Below are positions 11,771 to 23,274 of a stretch of 64,000 nucleotides of DNA, one piece after another. The notes beneath the pieces were generated by a model. The model worked only from the letters and a program-made list of their open reading frames with translations, was not told the DNA's origin and did not search any database. The stretch's first letter is position 1, and the number at the start of each line of letters is the position of its first letter. The position numbers and the translations under genes were made by a program. This DNA is from Eulemur rufifrons. Its lineage: Eukaryota > Chordata > Mammalia > Primates > Lemuridae. The stretch is taken from positions 41,736,001-41,800,000 of the forward strand of contig NC_090990.1 of NCBI RefSeq assembly GCF_041146395.1. The letters are read 5' to 3'.

Positions 11771-11964
11771 GAAGTGTTAAAGACAACCTGCATTAAATGC
11801 ATGTTGCAACAGAGATGCCAACATTGATTTAATACCTTCTTTGTTCAAGACTCTACAGTAAGCATTGGAGGAGGGATGAGGGAACAGAGAAATATTTCCT
11901 TCTATTGAGGAAGAGTTTGGGGAGAAGTTTCCTTTCATAAGCTATGAATTATGTGATTCTTGGG

Positions 11965-12490
11965 TCTGCCCATTCATAAAATACTTAATAATATCCACTA
12001 AGTGCCAGCCAATGCTCTGGGGTGGGAAAACACAAAGATGAATAATCTGTGCCCTCAGGATGAACAAGAAAGATTAAAAGGAAATAATTCCATATGGTTA
12101 AATAAATGCAGCGATCAAAGTCTACGTATGGTGTATGGGACAAGCCTTATGTGGCACAGACATGGGAAGGGGGAAGGTCTGAAAGGTTTCTGGAGAGAGT
12201 TCTCATGTGACTTAAGTCTTAAAAGGCAAGTATGCCTGAGTCAGATTAACATAGGAAAAAGGGACATTCCAGGGAGTAGGAATAGAGCCAGTATAGTACT
12301 ATGCATGGAAAAGCACAAGCTTAAAACCTGGTGAGAGAAGTGTTGATGGGTGAGACTGAACAGAATGGCAAAGGTTGGATTATGAAGGACCTAAGGAGCC
12401 AGGCCAGGGAGTTCGGACTTCATCTCCAAGACAACAGAAAAACACAGAGGGTTATAAGCCATGGGATAACATTATTTGACCTGAGAAGTG
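11965..12490 (-). repeat. L2 LINE 3' region
   Basis: Antisense L2 of about 500 bp: 'ctaagtgccagccaatgctc', 'gtgccctcaggatga', 'gacattccagggagtagg', 'gattatgaaggacctaagga' and 'gttcggacttcatctcc' in the expected order. Confidence 0.75.
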
Positions 12491-12494
12491 AATA

Positions 12495-12970
12495 TTTTAT
12501 TATACTGGTGTATCATTATGTAAACAAAGACTCAGAAATATACAATGTTTTAATCTGAGATAGTTTTCTTCTACATTTATAATGTGTTTCTAAAAATTGT
12601 TTGATGTCAACGGTGTATCACAAAGTTACAATTGCTCTGTCAGAGGGGGCAGTTTTTAAAGTTTTAACACTTAAAGCTAAAACCAAGGGGCAATTGCCAA
12701 AAGCAAAATTAGAGTTAATGATCATTATCTTAGCATCACTCTAGATTTGTTAATACAAACTGAGTAGCTCCAGTGAGCTCTGTATGGGTAGGAGGCACAT
12801 CCAGTTTTAGGGCACTTTGCCATCACCTGGGAAAATATATCCTGAAAGAGGAGGAACCTGGGCAGAGAGTGAAGGAAGAGCACTTAATTCTGAGTATCTG
12901 CCTTGTCACCTATTGATACGTAAGTCCCTGAAGTCTAAACCCTGGCCTTAAAAAAGAAAAAAAAAAAAAA
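12495..12970. other. Non-repeat sequence
   Basis: No element recognised. It ends in an A-rich tract (12951-12970) that precedes the FLAM-like copy. Confidence 0.35.
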
Positions 12971-12973
12971 TCA

Positions 12974-13102
12974 GTTCATTAGCCAGGTGCAGTGGCACAT
13001 GCCTGTAGTCTCAGATACTTAGGAGGCTGTAGCAGGAGCATCGCTTGAGCCCAGGAGTTCAGGTCTAGCCTGGGCAACATAGTGAAACCCCCATCTCTAA
13101 AA
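12974..13102 (+). mobile_element. Free left Alu monomer (FLAM-like)
   Basis: About 130 bp resembling a single Alu left arm: 'agccaggtgcagtggcacat', 'gcctgtagtctcagatactt', 'cttgagcccaggagttcagg', 'cctgggcaacatagtgaaac'. It ends in an A/G-rich tail (13099-13145) and has no second arm. Confidence 0.75.
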
Positions 13103-13144
13103 AAAAGAAAAGAAAAAGAAAGGAAGGAAGGAAAAAAAAAGAAA

Positions 13145-13935
13145 ATCAGCTTTATCAAGGTATAATTTATATCAGTGAAATGCATCCATTTGAACAATTC
13201 GATGAGTTTTGACAAATGTCACTCATATAACCATCACCACAATCAAGATATAAAATATTTCCATCATCCCAAAAAGTTTACTTGTGCCCCTTCCAAGTTC
13301 CCCTTGCAATCCATGCCCTCAAGATGAAGAAGAGCTTCCCTGCCTTGCTCCCACCTACCTACCCCACACCCACATGCCATGAAACCAGTGACGTTCCTTC
13401 TGTCACTGCAAATGGAAAGATGTGATACGCGTTCTTTGTGTAGGTCCTCTTTTGTTCAAAATAATGATTTTGAGATTTTTTTCATATAGTTGAATACCTC
13501 ACCAGTTTGTTACTTTTTATTGCTGACTAGTATTCCATTGTATCAACGTACTATAATTTGTTTATTCATTCACCTGTTGATGGATATTGTGTTGTTTCTA
13601 GGTTTGGGATATTATAAATAAAGACGTTATGAACATTTGTAGACAAGTCTTTGTGTGGACATGTGATTTTATTTCTTTTAGATAAATACTCAGGAGTGGA
13701 ATTGCCTGGTTGTATGGTAAGCACATGTTTAACTTTACAAGAAACTGTCAGATTGTTTTTCAAAGTAAGTGTTCCGTTTTACATTCCCATCAGTAATATA
13801 CAACAGTTTCGGTACGCCACTTCCTTAGTAACATTCAATATTGTCAATCTTTTTAATTTTAATCATTCTAACTAGTATGTAGTGGGCAACTAATTATTGC
13901 TTTATTTTGTTTCCTTAATTGCTAATGATTTTGAG
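13145..13935 (-). mobile_element. L1M LINE, antisense
   Basis: Reverse-oriented old L1: 'agctttatcaaggtataatt', 'tattccattgtatcaacgta', 'aaatactcaggagtggaatt', 'acattcccatcagtaatata'. It has no coding potential. Confidence 0.8.
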
Positions 13936-14154
13936 TGTTTTAACAACCATGTGGGACAAAAATTAAAAAAGCTTAAACTTTCCTGAGAGAATAAGTTAGA
14001 TCCATCACTACAGCTCAATAATCAAATCTGATTGCTTTATTCATACAGTGTTTTTGCAAGGCACTGTGGTATAGACTAGAAAACTTGGGATGACTTGTAA
14101 AGAAATCTTGTAATAACATATGCAGGATGATTTGAAAAGTGTTCTAAGGCAGAC
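13936..14154. other. Unassigned insert between L1M segments
   Basis: About 220 bp that does not align with L1 separate two pieces that should be nearly contiguous in L1. An 'acca' tetramer occurs on both sides, but I cannot name the insert. Confidence 0.45.
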
Positions 14155-14680
14155 CATCCTTTCATGTGCTTCTTACTCATTTGTATATATCTTGTTTTAT
14201 GAAAAATGTGCTCTAATCTTTTATTTACCTTTCCTATTGAATTGTTAATGATCTTATTGAATTGTAAAAGTTCTTTGTTCTGGATACAAAACCTTTGTTA
14301 AGTACACGTTTCCAAGAATTTTCTCTTAGTCTATGGCTTGCCTTTCATTTTTTAACTGTTTTTAGAACAGATATTTTAATTTGGGTGAAACTCAATTTAT
14401 TAATTTTTCCTTTTAAGTCTCACACTTTCTGTGTCCTAAGAGACCATGGCCTCCTCTATTGTAAAATTTTTCTCTTGTTTTTTTTTTTTTAGAAGGTTTA
14501 TAGTTTTGGGTTTTACATTTAGTTTTTGATCCATTTCAGCTAGTTATTGTGTATTGTATAATGAAAAGATCAAGGTTAATTTTTCTCCATATGGGTATGT
14601 AATTATTCCAATACAATTTGTTGAAAAGACTATCTTTGCTCCCATTGAATTACCTTAGGGCCTTTATAAAACAAATCAAT
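14155..14680 (-). mobile_element. L1M LINE, antisense (continuation)
   Basis: It continues the same antisense L1: 'catgtgcttcttactcattt', 'gatacaaaacctttgttaag', 'tatggcttgcctttcatttt', 'tgatccatttcagctagtta'. Confidence 0.75.
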
Positions 14681-14931
14681 TGACAGAAATGAAAGGAGTG
14701 ACGTCAGCAAGACAGCCAACTGGGGTTACCTGATGCTCATCTCCTTCACAAAAAGAGACCCAAACAATTAATAAACTACTACAGGCAACTAATGTAACTG
14801 AGGAAGTATACTGGAGAGTATTTGGGGAACAGTGAAACCCCTGTTGGAGCGCGGGCAGAGAGCCCCATGTGGGGGAGGGAGGCATTCCTCCTCTGCCACA
14901 CTGTCTCCAACCTGGCCAAAGTCAAAATGTG

Positions 14932-15234
14932 GGAGAAAATTCTAGAAGCTGCAAAATGAAAGCAATAACTAATCTACAAAAAAAACCCATCAGGCTCACA
15001 GCAGACTTCTCAGCTTCTTATATGCCAGAAGGGATTGGGGGCCCCATTTTGAGTCTTCTTAAACAAAACAACTGCCAGTCAAGAATTTTGTATCCTGCAA
15101 AACTGAATTTCATAATTGATGGAGAAATGAAGATTTTTCCAGACAAGCAAACACTAAAGGAATTTGTCACTACTCAGGAAATACTCAAAACTGTGTTATA
15201 CATGGGACAACACAATAGATACCTACCAGTGTAA
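14932..15234 (+). pseudogene. L1 ORF1p C-terminal domain remnant
   Basis: The open frame translates to a recognisable L1 ORF1p C-terminal domain: PIRLTADFSA, a YPAKL motif, the DKQTLKEFVTT segment and a NRYLPV end followed by TAA at 15232-15234. In intact elements this domain follows the coiled coil and RRM and helps bind RNA. Here the coiled coil and RRM are missing upstream, and the region before it is L1 5' sequence. The frame is unbroken, but there is no sign that it is expressed. Confidence 0.75.
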
Positions 15235-15307
15235 AAACACCTGAAATTTAAAACTCACAGCTCTAATAAAACAATTGTACAAGAGGGAAAACAAAAACAA
15301 ATAGGTA

Positions 15308-16660
15308 TTGTTCAACATGATGAACAAACAGTATCCTACATCACTGAACATGAATGGTCTGAATGCCCCACTTAAAAGACATAGCCTGACTGAAGAGGTG
15401 GGGAAAACATACCCCAAGTATATCCTGTCTCCAAGAAACACATCTAACTCACAAGGACTCACACAGATTCAAGGTAAAGGGATGGAAAAAATACTCCACA
15501 TAATTGGAAACCAAAAGCAAGCAGGTGTAGTCATTCTCATATCAGATAAAATAGATTTCAAATCAACAATGGTAAAATAAGACAAAGATGGTCATTTTAT
15601 AACAGTAAAGGGAGCGATTCAACAAGACATAATCCTAAACATGTATGCACCTAACAAAGGAGCTTCCAGGTTCCTAAAACAAATTCTATGTACATAAAAC
15701 TAAGCAAAGAAATAAATGTTGGCATCATGATTGCTGGAGACTTCAACACCCTACTGACAGAATTGGGCAGATCATTGAAGCAGAAAATGAACAAAGAAAC
15801 ACTGGACTTAAATGAGACTCTAGGACAAATGGACCTACCAGACATGTACAGAGCATTCTACCCAAAAATTACTGAATATGCATTCTTCTCATCAGGACAT
15901 GGGACATTTTCCAAGATTGATCATATCTTACGCCACACAAAAATGTCTCAGCAAACTAAAAAAAAAAAAAAAAAATCAAAATCATACCATGTACCTTCTC
16001 AGACCACAGTAGAGTAAAACTAGAAATCAATTCCAAGAGAAACACTCAAATCTACACAAATCCACGGAAATTAAACAAATTGCTCCTGAATGATCCTTGG
16101 GTCAATAATGATATTAAAATTGAAATCAAAATATTCCTCAAAATAAATGACAAAGGAAGCAAAAACTTTTAATATCTATAGGATATAGTAAACGTGGTCT
16201 GAAGGGGGAAATTCATAGCCTTAAATACGTACATCAAAAAGACAGAAAGATCACAAATTAACAACTTAATGTCACAGCTCCAGGAATTAGAAAAAGAAGA
16301 GCAAACCAAACCCAAAGCCAGCAGAAGAAAAGAAATAACAAAGCTTAAAGCAGAATAAATGAAATGGAGAACCAAAAAAAAAAAAAAAATCAATGAAACA
16401 AAAAGTTGTTATTTTGAAAAGAAAAATCAAATTGATAGACCACTATCCAGATTAACTAGAAATAGAAGAGCAGGGACTAAAATAAGCTCAATCAGAAATG
16501 AAAAAATTGACATTACAACTGATACCACAGAAATACAACATACATCCATGGAAACCTCTATGTACACAAACTAGAAAATGTAAGGGAAATGGATAAATTC
16601 CTGGAAACACATAACCTCCCAAGCCTGAACCAGGAAGAAGTAAAAATCCCAGACCGACCA
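15308..16660 (+). pseudogene. L1 ORF2p endonuclease region remnant
   Basis: The N-terminus keeps an MNGLNAP block (the catalytic Asn region of the APE-like nuclease). The AGDFNT motif is in frame at about 15742. SGHGTFSKIDHIL follows at about 15895-15930. The QETHL (15430s) and SDH (about 16000) motifs can be seen only in other frames. Frameshifts therefore lie near 15410 and at the A17 run 15960-15976, and stops break the rest. In an intact protein this domain nicks target DNA. This copy is dead. Confidence 0.75.
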
Positions 16661-16667
16661 ATGACTA

Positions 16668-17232
16668 TTGGAGAAAGGGAGCCTTATTCAATAAATAGTG
16701 CTGGGAAAACTGGATGGCCACATGCCAAAGAATGAAACAGGACCCCTAACTCTCTCCATATACAAAAGTAATTCAAGGTGGATAAAAGACTTAGATGTAA
16801 GGCATGAAACCATAAAAATTCTAGTAGAAAACATAGAGAAAACTCTTCTAGACATCGGCCTAGGCAAAGAATTCATTACTAAGACCCCAAAGGCAAATAC
16901 AACAATGACAACAATAAATAAATGAGACTTAATTAAATTAAAGAGCTTCTGCACAGCAAAGGTAATAATCAACAGAGTTAATAGACTTGCAGAATGGGAG
17001 AAAATATTCTCAAACTATACATCTGATAAAAGGCTTATATCCACAATCTACAAAAAACTCAGCAAGAAAAAAACATTAAAAAGTGGGCAAAAGACATGAA
17101 CAGAAGTTTTTCAAAAGAAGATAGATGCCCAACAAATATATGAAAAAATGCTCAACATCACTAATTATCAGGGAAATGCAAATTAAAACCACAATGAGAG
17201 ACCACTTTGTTCGTGTCAGAATGGCCATAATT
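16668..17232 (+). pseudogene. L1 ORF2p late region remnant, before nested insert
   Basis: It resumes at 'aataaatagtgctgggaaaa' and reads through a GPLTLSIYKSNSRWIKDLD-like segment, 'gagcttctgcacagcaaagg' and 'gagaaaatattctcaaacta'. It corresponds to the part of ORF2p between the reverse transcriptase and the cysteine-rich C-terminus. The antisense L1 at 17233 interrupts it. Confidence 0.75.
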
Positions 17233-17628
17233 TTTTTTTTTTGCAAGATAGCCTTTTATTGTACAGTCTTCTTCTTTTTTCTTTTTAATTTCAGCATATT
17301 ATGGGGGTACAAATGTTTAGGTTACATATGTTGCCCTTGCCCCACCCGAGTCAGAGCTTCAAGCCTGTCCATCCCCCAGATGGTGCACACTGCACCCATT
17401 GGGTGTGTATACCCATCCCCTCCTCCCCACTCCCATCTGCCCGACACCCGATGAATGTTATTACTATATGTACACTTAAGTGTTGATCAGTTAAAACCTA
17501 TTTGATGGTGAGAACATGTGGTGCTTGTTTTTCCATTCTTGGGATACTTAGTAGAATGGGTTCCTGCTCTATCCAGGATAATACAAGAGGTGCTATATCA
17601 CCATTGTTTTTTGTGGCTGAATAGAACT
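17233..17628 (-). mobile_element. Nested L1 3' end, antisense, lineage-specific
   Basis: A 5'-truncated L1 3' end of about 396 bp. On the plus strand it starts with T-rich sequence and carries 'attatgggggtacaaatg', 'ttgcccttgccccaccc', 'cccatcccctcctccccac' and 'cctgctctatccaggataat', a 3' end I associate with strepsirrhine L1s. A perfect 16-bp duplication (cagaatggccataatt, 17217-17232 and 17629-17644) flanks it, so it entered the older L1 as a separate event. Confidence 0.9.
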
Positions 17629-18203
17629 CAGAATGGCCATAATTAAAAGGTCAAAAAACAATAGATACTGGCGTGGAGGCAGAGAGATAGGGACGCTTGT
17701 ACACTGTTGGTGGGACTGCAGGTTAGTGCAGCCTCTATGGAAAACTGCATGGAGATTCCTCAAAGAAATAAATGTAAACTTACCATTCGATTCAGCAGTC
17801 CCACTGCTCAGTGTCTACCCAAAGGAAAAGAAGTCATTTTATCAAAAAGACATCTGCACTCAAATGTTTATTGAAGCACAATTCACAATCGCAAAGATGT
17901 GGCGTCAACCTAAGCACCCATCAATTCAGTAGTGGATAAAGAAAATGTGCTATATGTATATACCATGGAGTACTACTCAGCTATAAAAAGGAATGAAATA
18001 ATGTCTTTTGCAGCAACTTGGATAGACCTGGAAGCCATAATCCTAAATAAAGTATCTCAAGAATGGGAAAACAAACACCACATATACTCTCTAATAATTG
18101 GGAGTGAAATGAAGGGCACACACAAGCACAAAAAGATGTAAGGACGTTGGAAAACAAGAAGGAGGGAGGGTGGGAGACAGTAAGGGATAAAAAGTTAGCT
18201 GTT
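17629..18203 (+). pseudogene. L1 ORF2p C-terminus remnant and start of 3' UTR
   Basis: The frame 17633-17932 contains the C-terminal segment with [16 protein letters not shown] (part of the cysteine-rich region), [10 protein letters not shown] and FTIAKMW. A TAG stop follows, and the frame 17932-18141 continues with YTMEYYSAIKRNEIMSF. The premature stop confirms decay. A 3' UTR-like purine stretch begins at 18140. Confidence 0.8.
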
Positions 18204-18503
<300 letters not shown>

Positions 18504-18634
18504 CTTACCTATCGGTTACAATGAACACTATCTAGAGATGGGCACACCAAAAGCCCCAACTTAAGCCTTATAAAAGATATCCATGTAACAAAAACATTTG
18601 TAGCCCCTTAATATTTTGAAACTAAAAAAAAAAC
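18504..18634 (+). mobile_element. L1 3' UTR terminus
   Basis: It closes the mosaic L1: 'atcggttacaatgaacacta', 'agatatccatgtaacaaaa', then an A-rich end. Confidence 0.75.
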
Positions 18635-19250
18635 CACAAGTGTTATACCAGTTCATGTACAATGTAAGACCATTTAAACCCTTTAGTTCCATCCCCTACC
18701 CCTAGCCCTTTAGGGTATAATTGTCATACATTTTATTTTTTCATATAGATTCACATTATTATTATTATTTTTATTTTAAACAATTTCCCTTTAAAATTTT
18801 CTAAATGAGAAAAAAATCCCTTTAATTGTACTCACATATTTACTATAATATTTCTGGCCTTCTTCATTTCTTTGGGAAGATCTGTGTTACCATCTGACAT
18901 ATTTTTCCCCTGAAGAATTTCCTAGAACACTTTTTTTTTTTTTTTTTTGGTAGTGCAGGTCTACTGATAATAAATTCTCACAATTTTTGTTTTTTGAAAA
19001 TTTATAAAATTTTACCTTCATTTTTGAAAGATATTTTCACTTTCAACACAGAACTCTAGGTTTACATATCTTTATTTTAGCATTTAAATGTCATTTAGCA
19101 CTCAAAAAGTATAGCGCTATGTTTCCTAGTGTCAAAAAGAAGTATGCCACCATTCTATATACATAGAATATTTTTTCTCTCACTGCTTTTGAGAATTTTT
19201 CTTTATCCCTGGTTTTGAGCAATTTGATTATGATATAGCTTGGTGTGATT

Positions 19251-19305
19251 ATGTGTGTAAGTGTGTGTGTGCGTGTGTGTGCGTGTGTGTGCACATACGC
19301 TGGTG
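19251..19305. repeat. (TG)n-rich microsatellite
   Basis: An interrupted TG/CG tract (tgtgtgtgtgcgtgtgtgtg) inside the L1M/HAL1-like block. It is alternating purine-pyrimidine and so has Z-DNA potential. Confidence 0.9.
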
Positions 19306-19417
19306 TTGACCTACTTGGATTTGGATATTTAATGTTTTTTCATCAAATTTGGAAAATTTTGATGATTATTCTACAAATATTTTTTCTGCCCCTCTCCCAC
19401 CATTTTTTTCTGAGACT

Positions 19418-19467
19418 ACAACTATACATTTATTAGCATCCGACAACTATACATTTATTAGCATCCG
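19418..19467. repeat. Perfect 25-bp tandem duplication
   Basis: The 25-bp unit beginning acaactatacattt and ending gcatccg occurs twice back to back (19418-19442, 19443-19467) without a mismatch, in sequence that is otherwise strongly diverged. Confidence 0.95.
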
Positions 19468-20714
19468 TGATGTTACTCCATAGTTCATTAACACCCTGTG
19501 TTTTGTTCCACAGACATTTTTCTCCTTGTATTTCAACTTAGCTTCTATTGCTATGTCTCCAAGTTCACCTCTTTTCAAGTTCATATATTTTTTCTGTCAT
19601 ATTTAATCCAATATTAATCTTGTTCACTGAAGTTTATATTTTCGATTTTTTTTTTTTTTTTTTTTTTTGCCTTTAGAAGTTTCATTTGGGACTTATTTTA
19701 TATCTTCCATTTCTTTCCTTACTGTGTTTTCCTTTCAATACCTGTACATAATTTTAACAGCTATTTTAATGTCCTTGTGTACCAGTTCATAATCATTTCT
19801 GTCATTTCTGGGTCTGTTTCTAGTGATGGATTAGTGTTCATTTGTTTGGTTTTTTCCTACTGGCTCAAAGTCATATTTTTTTGTTTCTTGTTCTGTCTTG
19901 TAATATTTTATTGGATTCTGTACATTTTGACTACTATGTCATTGAGGTTCTGGAGTTTTCTGTTTTCCTTGAAAGAATGTTATACTTTATTTTAACAGAG
20001 AATTATTTGTGGATCAGTTTGATTTCTTAGAGACCTGCTTTTAAGCTCTCCTAGGGTAGTTCCAGAATAAGCTTTATTGCAGAGATTGTTCAGCCCATGA
20101 CTAAGGTATAATTCCTTTGGGGCTTTCACTCAATGCTCCAGCTGATCACCAAGGCTTTTTTATTTTTTTATTTATTTATTTTTTATCACTGAGGCTTTTA
20201 CGATTTGCCTGGTTGAAGCTAGAACATTTCTCTGTCTTCTGTGAGCCCTGGGAATTGTTCTGATTACAACTCATGGTCAGTCTTTGCCTGGCCTTATGCC
20301 ATTTTACTTTACACATATGTGGGTTTTTTTATTCAGGGGATTTAAGGGAACCACCTATGCAGATTTCTGGAGATCTTTTTCTGCATAGCTCCCTTCTTGC
20401 TATAGCTCTGCCATGAAAATTTCTAACACCTCAATTTCCTCATCTCTAATATCGTCCTCAAGTCAGTGAGGTCTCCAAGTCTCTTTCTGGTTCTCCTTTC
20501 CAGAATCCACAATCAAGAAATTGCCTTCGGGTAGAACGCTGGAGCAATTTGGGGGCTCACCTTATCTGTTGACTTTTTTTCAAGGATCACAGTCCTGCAC
20601 TGCCTGTTGTCCAACACTGGACAACAATTCTTTTATATAATTTGTCCTGTTGTCGGTTGTTTATGAGGATGTTGAGTTCATCCCATATCACTTCATCAAG
20701 GTTCAAAGTGAGAA

Positions 20715-21080
20715 TACTCTACCCTGGTCTTCGACTCCCTATCTTCTTGCTCACATTTTCCCATTCCTCGCTTTCCTGACTCAAATCACATCCCTGATGC
20801 TGCAACCCACTTCCAAGACTCCTCCTTACCCAAATTTCCAGCTACCATCGAAGTAAGATGACCTTTGCCTACGGCTATTTTTCTCCTTTAAGAAATACAT
20901 TATACTCTCTGTTTTCACTTTCTCACTTCCAATTCACGCTTTGGTCTAATACAGTTTGAATTCCACTAATCCCACACGACTGTCACTGCTGAGTCTGTGG
21001 ACAGAAACCAATAATCCCCTCATTCTCAAATCCAGTGAAAGCACTTCTGCCCCATTTTATTTCATTTCTCTTATTCCTAC
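20715..21080. other. Non-repeat sequence
   Basis: C/T-rich on the plus strand. No element recognised. Confidence 0.35.
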
Positions 21081-21084
21081 CCAA

Positions 21085-21290
21085 GTTCTGCCACTTATTT
21101 AGATATAAGGCCTTGGCTTGATTACTCGACTTCCTTGAGTCTCATTTTCCTCGTACATTAAAAGAACATAATAATATCCACCTCATAATACTATCAAAAG
21201 AGTAAATGAAATGCAATTATAATGTGCTTAGCCAAGTGTCTGGCACATAGAAGGTACTTCATAAATAATGGCCATGATTATTACCTTTCT
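21085..21290 (+). repeat. MIR SINE
   Basis: Sense MIR: 'aagttctgccacttattta', 'gagtctcattttcctcgtac', 'ccaagtgtctggcacataga', 'ataatggccatgattatta'. Confidence 0.8.
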
Positions 21291-21429
21291 TCTAATTTCC
21301 ATGACATTACTGTCTCCTGGCTGTCTATGGCCATTAGGTGGGTCTCCTTTAAAGATTCCTCTTCCTCTGACTGCCCTTTAAAATGTACTGTGTCCATGCC
21401 TCAATCCTCTGTTATTTGGGTTTTCGTTT

Positions 21430-22068
21430 GTTTGTTTTTACATTTTATATTATTACTTTAAAAATAAAATTTTAAAAAGTATTGAGTAGAAGCAAAAGAA
21501 CATTTATGAGATAGATGTAGGATAAAAGGGAAACCAGTACAACTGATCCCCCTGTTCCTACCACCCTTTTGAAGAATCTTTGTAAGAATCTTACACTCAT
21601 TTTTGAAACCTCCTGTGTGCACTGTTGGGATCCTATACCCTACCTTTCCCCTACAGAGACAACCTCTAGCTCGATTTTTGTGTTTATCATTTCCTCGTTT
21701 ATTTTTTAAGTTTTACCACATGTGTATAGTTTTGCAAGCATTTGAACTTTATATAAAAAGAATCATACTGGATGTTCTCTTTTGCAACTTTATTTTTCCA
21801 GCTAACATTATGTTCTTGAGGTTCATCCATGTCGTTTCTGAAGCTCTGTTTCATGACTTTTTATTGCTGCATCATTCCAGTATATGAATGCTCTACGATT
21901 TCTTTATCTTTTTATTGTTGATGAATATTTGGGTTATTTCCAATTTTTTGTTAGTATGGTAATGCTGCTATGAACTTCTTTTCTATATCTTCTCTGAAAT
22001 TTTCTAGGATATATATCCAGGACTGGTATTGCCAGGTGAGAGGGTTGGCACATCTTTACCAGGTAATT
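21430..22068 (-). mobile_element. L1M LINE, antisense (first part)
   Basis: Reversed old L1: 'taaaaagaatcatactggat', 'tgaggttcatccatgtcgtt', 'tttttattgctgcatcattc', 'ttgatgaatatttgggttat'. An Alu interrupts it, and it resumes at 22424. Confidence 0.75.
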
Positions 22069-22082
22069 GAAAATTGTTTTTC

Positions 22083-22423
22083 TTTTTTTTTTTTTTTTTT
22101 TGAGACAGAGTCTCACTCTGTTGCCCAGGCTAGAGTGAGTGCCGTGGCGTTAGCCTAGCTCACAGCAACCTCAAACTCCTGAGCTCAAGCGATCCTCCTG
22201 TCTCAGCCTCCCGAGTAGCTGGGACTACAGGCATGCACCACCATGCCCGGCTAATTTTTTCTATATATATATTTTTAGCTGTCCATATAATTTCTTTCTA
22301 TTTTTAGTAGAGATGGGGTCTCGCTCTTGCTCAGGCTGGTCTCGAACTCCTGAGCTCAAACGATCCGCCCACCTCGGCCTCCCAGAGTGCTAGGATTACA
22401 GGCGTGAGCCACCGCGCCCGGCC
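22083..22423 (-). mobile_element. Alu SINE, strepsirrhine type
   Basis: Antisense full dimer, very close to the copy at 1115-1460 and carrying the same linker insertion (ctatatatatatttttagct). A near-perfect duplication flanks it: gaaaattgttttt at 22069-22081 and gaaaaattgttttt at 22424-22437. It is probably one of the younger insertions here. Confidence 0.95.
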
Positions 22424-22545
22424 GAAAAATTGTTTTTCAAAACAGTTGAATCAATTTGCCCTTCGTCTTCATTGCATAAATGTTCCAGTTATTTGGCATC
22501 CTTAGCAACACTTAATAACTCATACTTTTCTGATTCATTTTTTAC
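22424..22545 (-). mobile_element. L1M LINE, antisense (continuation)
   Basis: It resumes after the Alu with 'acagttgaatcaatttgccc' and 'ttccagttatttggcatcc'. Confidence 0.65.
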
Positions 22546-22589
22546 TCTATCCACCTCCCTTAGCGTCAACCACCACTTCTGAGGTGATG

Positions 22590-22885
22590 ACCACCAAATG
22601 TTTATCTGCAGCTTGTATCTTTCTCCTAAGGTCCAGATCCATACACTCAACTGCCTATTTAATATCTCCTCCTGGTTGTCTTTGGGCAGAGCAAATATAA
22701 CATGCCCCAAATGAAGCATATCATTTTCAGTGAATTGCACCATCCAAATGAGAAACCAAGACATCACCCTGAACTTTTTCCTTTCCCTTTTATCCAATAT
22801 CCCATCAGTATGCCAATTCCATTAATTCTACTTCCTAAATACCTCTTGCATCTACTCCCTCTGAGCTACTCTGGTTCACTCATGT
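22590..22885 (+). repeat. L2 LINE, RT-end region
   Basis: It resembles the segment just after the L2 reverse-transcriptase active site: 'tttatctgcagcttgtatct', 'catacactcaactgcctatt', 'taatatctcctcctggttgt', 'ctaaatacctcttgcat'. It is heavily decayed. Confidence 0.6.
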
Positions 22886-22899
22886 TTCTGGTTCTCCTT

Positions 22900-23270
22900 T
22901 TTCAGAGCTAATAGTAAGATTGCAATTCCTCATTCCCTGAAGTTGGTAAGATGCTATGACTTGCTTAGACAATGAAATGTGTCCATTTGCCGATAGATGA
23001 CATATGGCATTATCAGGCTGAAGGTATAAGACTCAGTGCGTGATTTGCCATGACCTCTACCTCCACCACAATGACTGGCAACATTACATCTGGTGGAGGC
23101 GCCACCATCCTTGATTCCTGAGTGAGAACACATGGACCAGAACTCTGCTTATACATAATCAACATTAGCATAAATAAAAAATAAAGCTTTGCTGTTTTAA
23201 GTCACTGGAAATTTGAAGTTATTTGTAACTACAGCATTACCTAGACCATTCTAACAAATATACCCTTATT
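22900..23270 (+). mobile_element. Old LTR-like repeat, unassigned
   Basis: It contains 'tgacttgcttagacaatgaa', 'ctggtggaggcgccaccatc' and, near its end, AATAAA signals (23168-23186) followed by 'tgctgttttaagtcactgg'. This resembles the 3' portion of MaLR-type or related mammalian LTRs. I cannot name the family. Confidence 0.5.
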
Positions 23271-23274
23271 TCCA

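Larger units (their letters stand above)
14686..17232 (+). mobile_element. Mosaic L1 LINE, sense, with internal deletions
   Basis: The order is an L1 5'-like segment (14686-14905, 'gtcagcaagacagccaactg'), the ORF1 C-terminal end (14932-15234), the ORF2 endonuclease and following region (15308-16660), then an abrupt join near 16660-16668 to the late part of ORF2. The reverse transcriptase, including its active-site box, is absent, and so is most of ORF1. The element continues after the nested insert at 17629 and ends at about 18634. It cannot move by itself. Confidence 0.85.
18700..20710 (-). mobile_element. L1M/HAL1-like LINE, antisense
   Basis: A T-rich block of about 2 kb in the order expected for the ORF1 and upstream region of an old L1M or HAL1, reversed: 'gtagtgcaggtctactgata', 'tcatttttgaaagatatttt', 'catcaaatttggaaaatttt', 'tgtcatttctgggtctgttt', 'attggattctgtacattttg', 'tccaacactggacaacaatt'. 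T-runs lie at 18931-18948 and 19649-19668. No frame survives. Confidence 0.75.

Noticed and set aside
15688..16017. Plus frame with a real nuclease motif as a possible host gene
   Set aside because: The GDFN and KIDHIL motifs are those of L1 ORF2p, and the frame is broken by frameshifts and embedded in L1.
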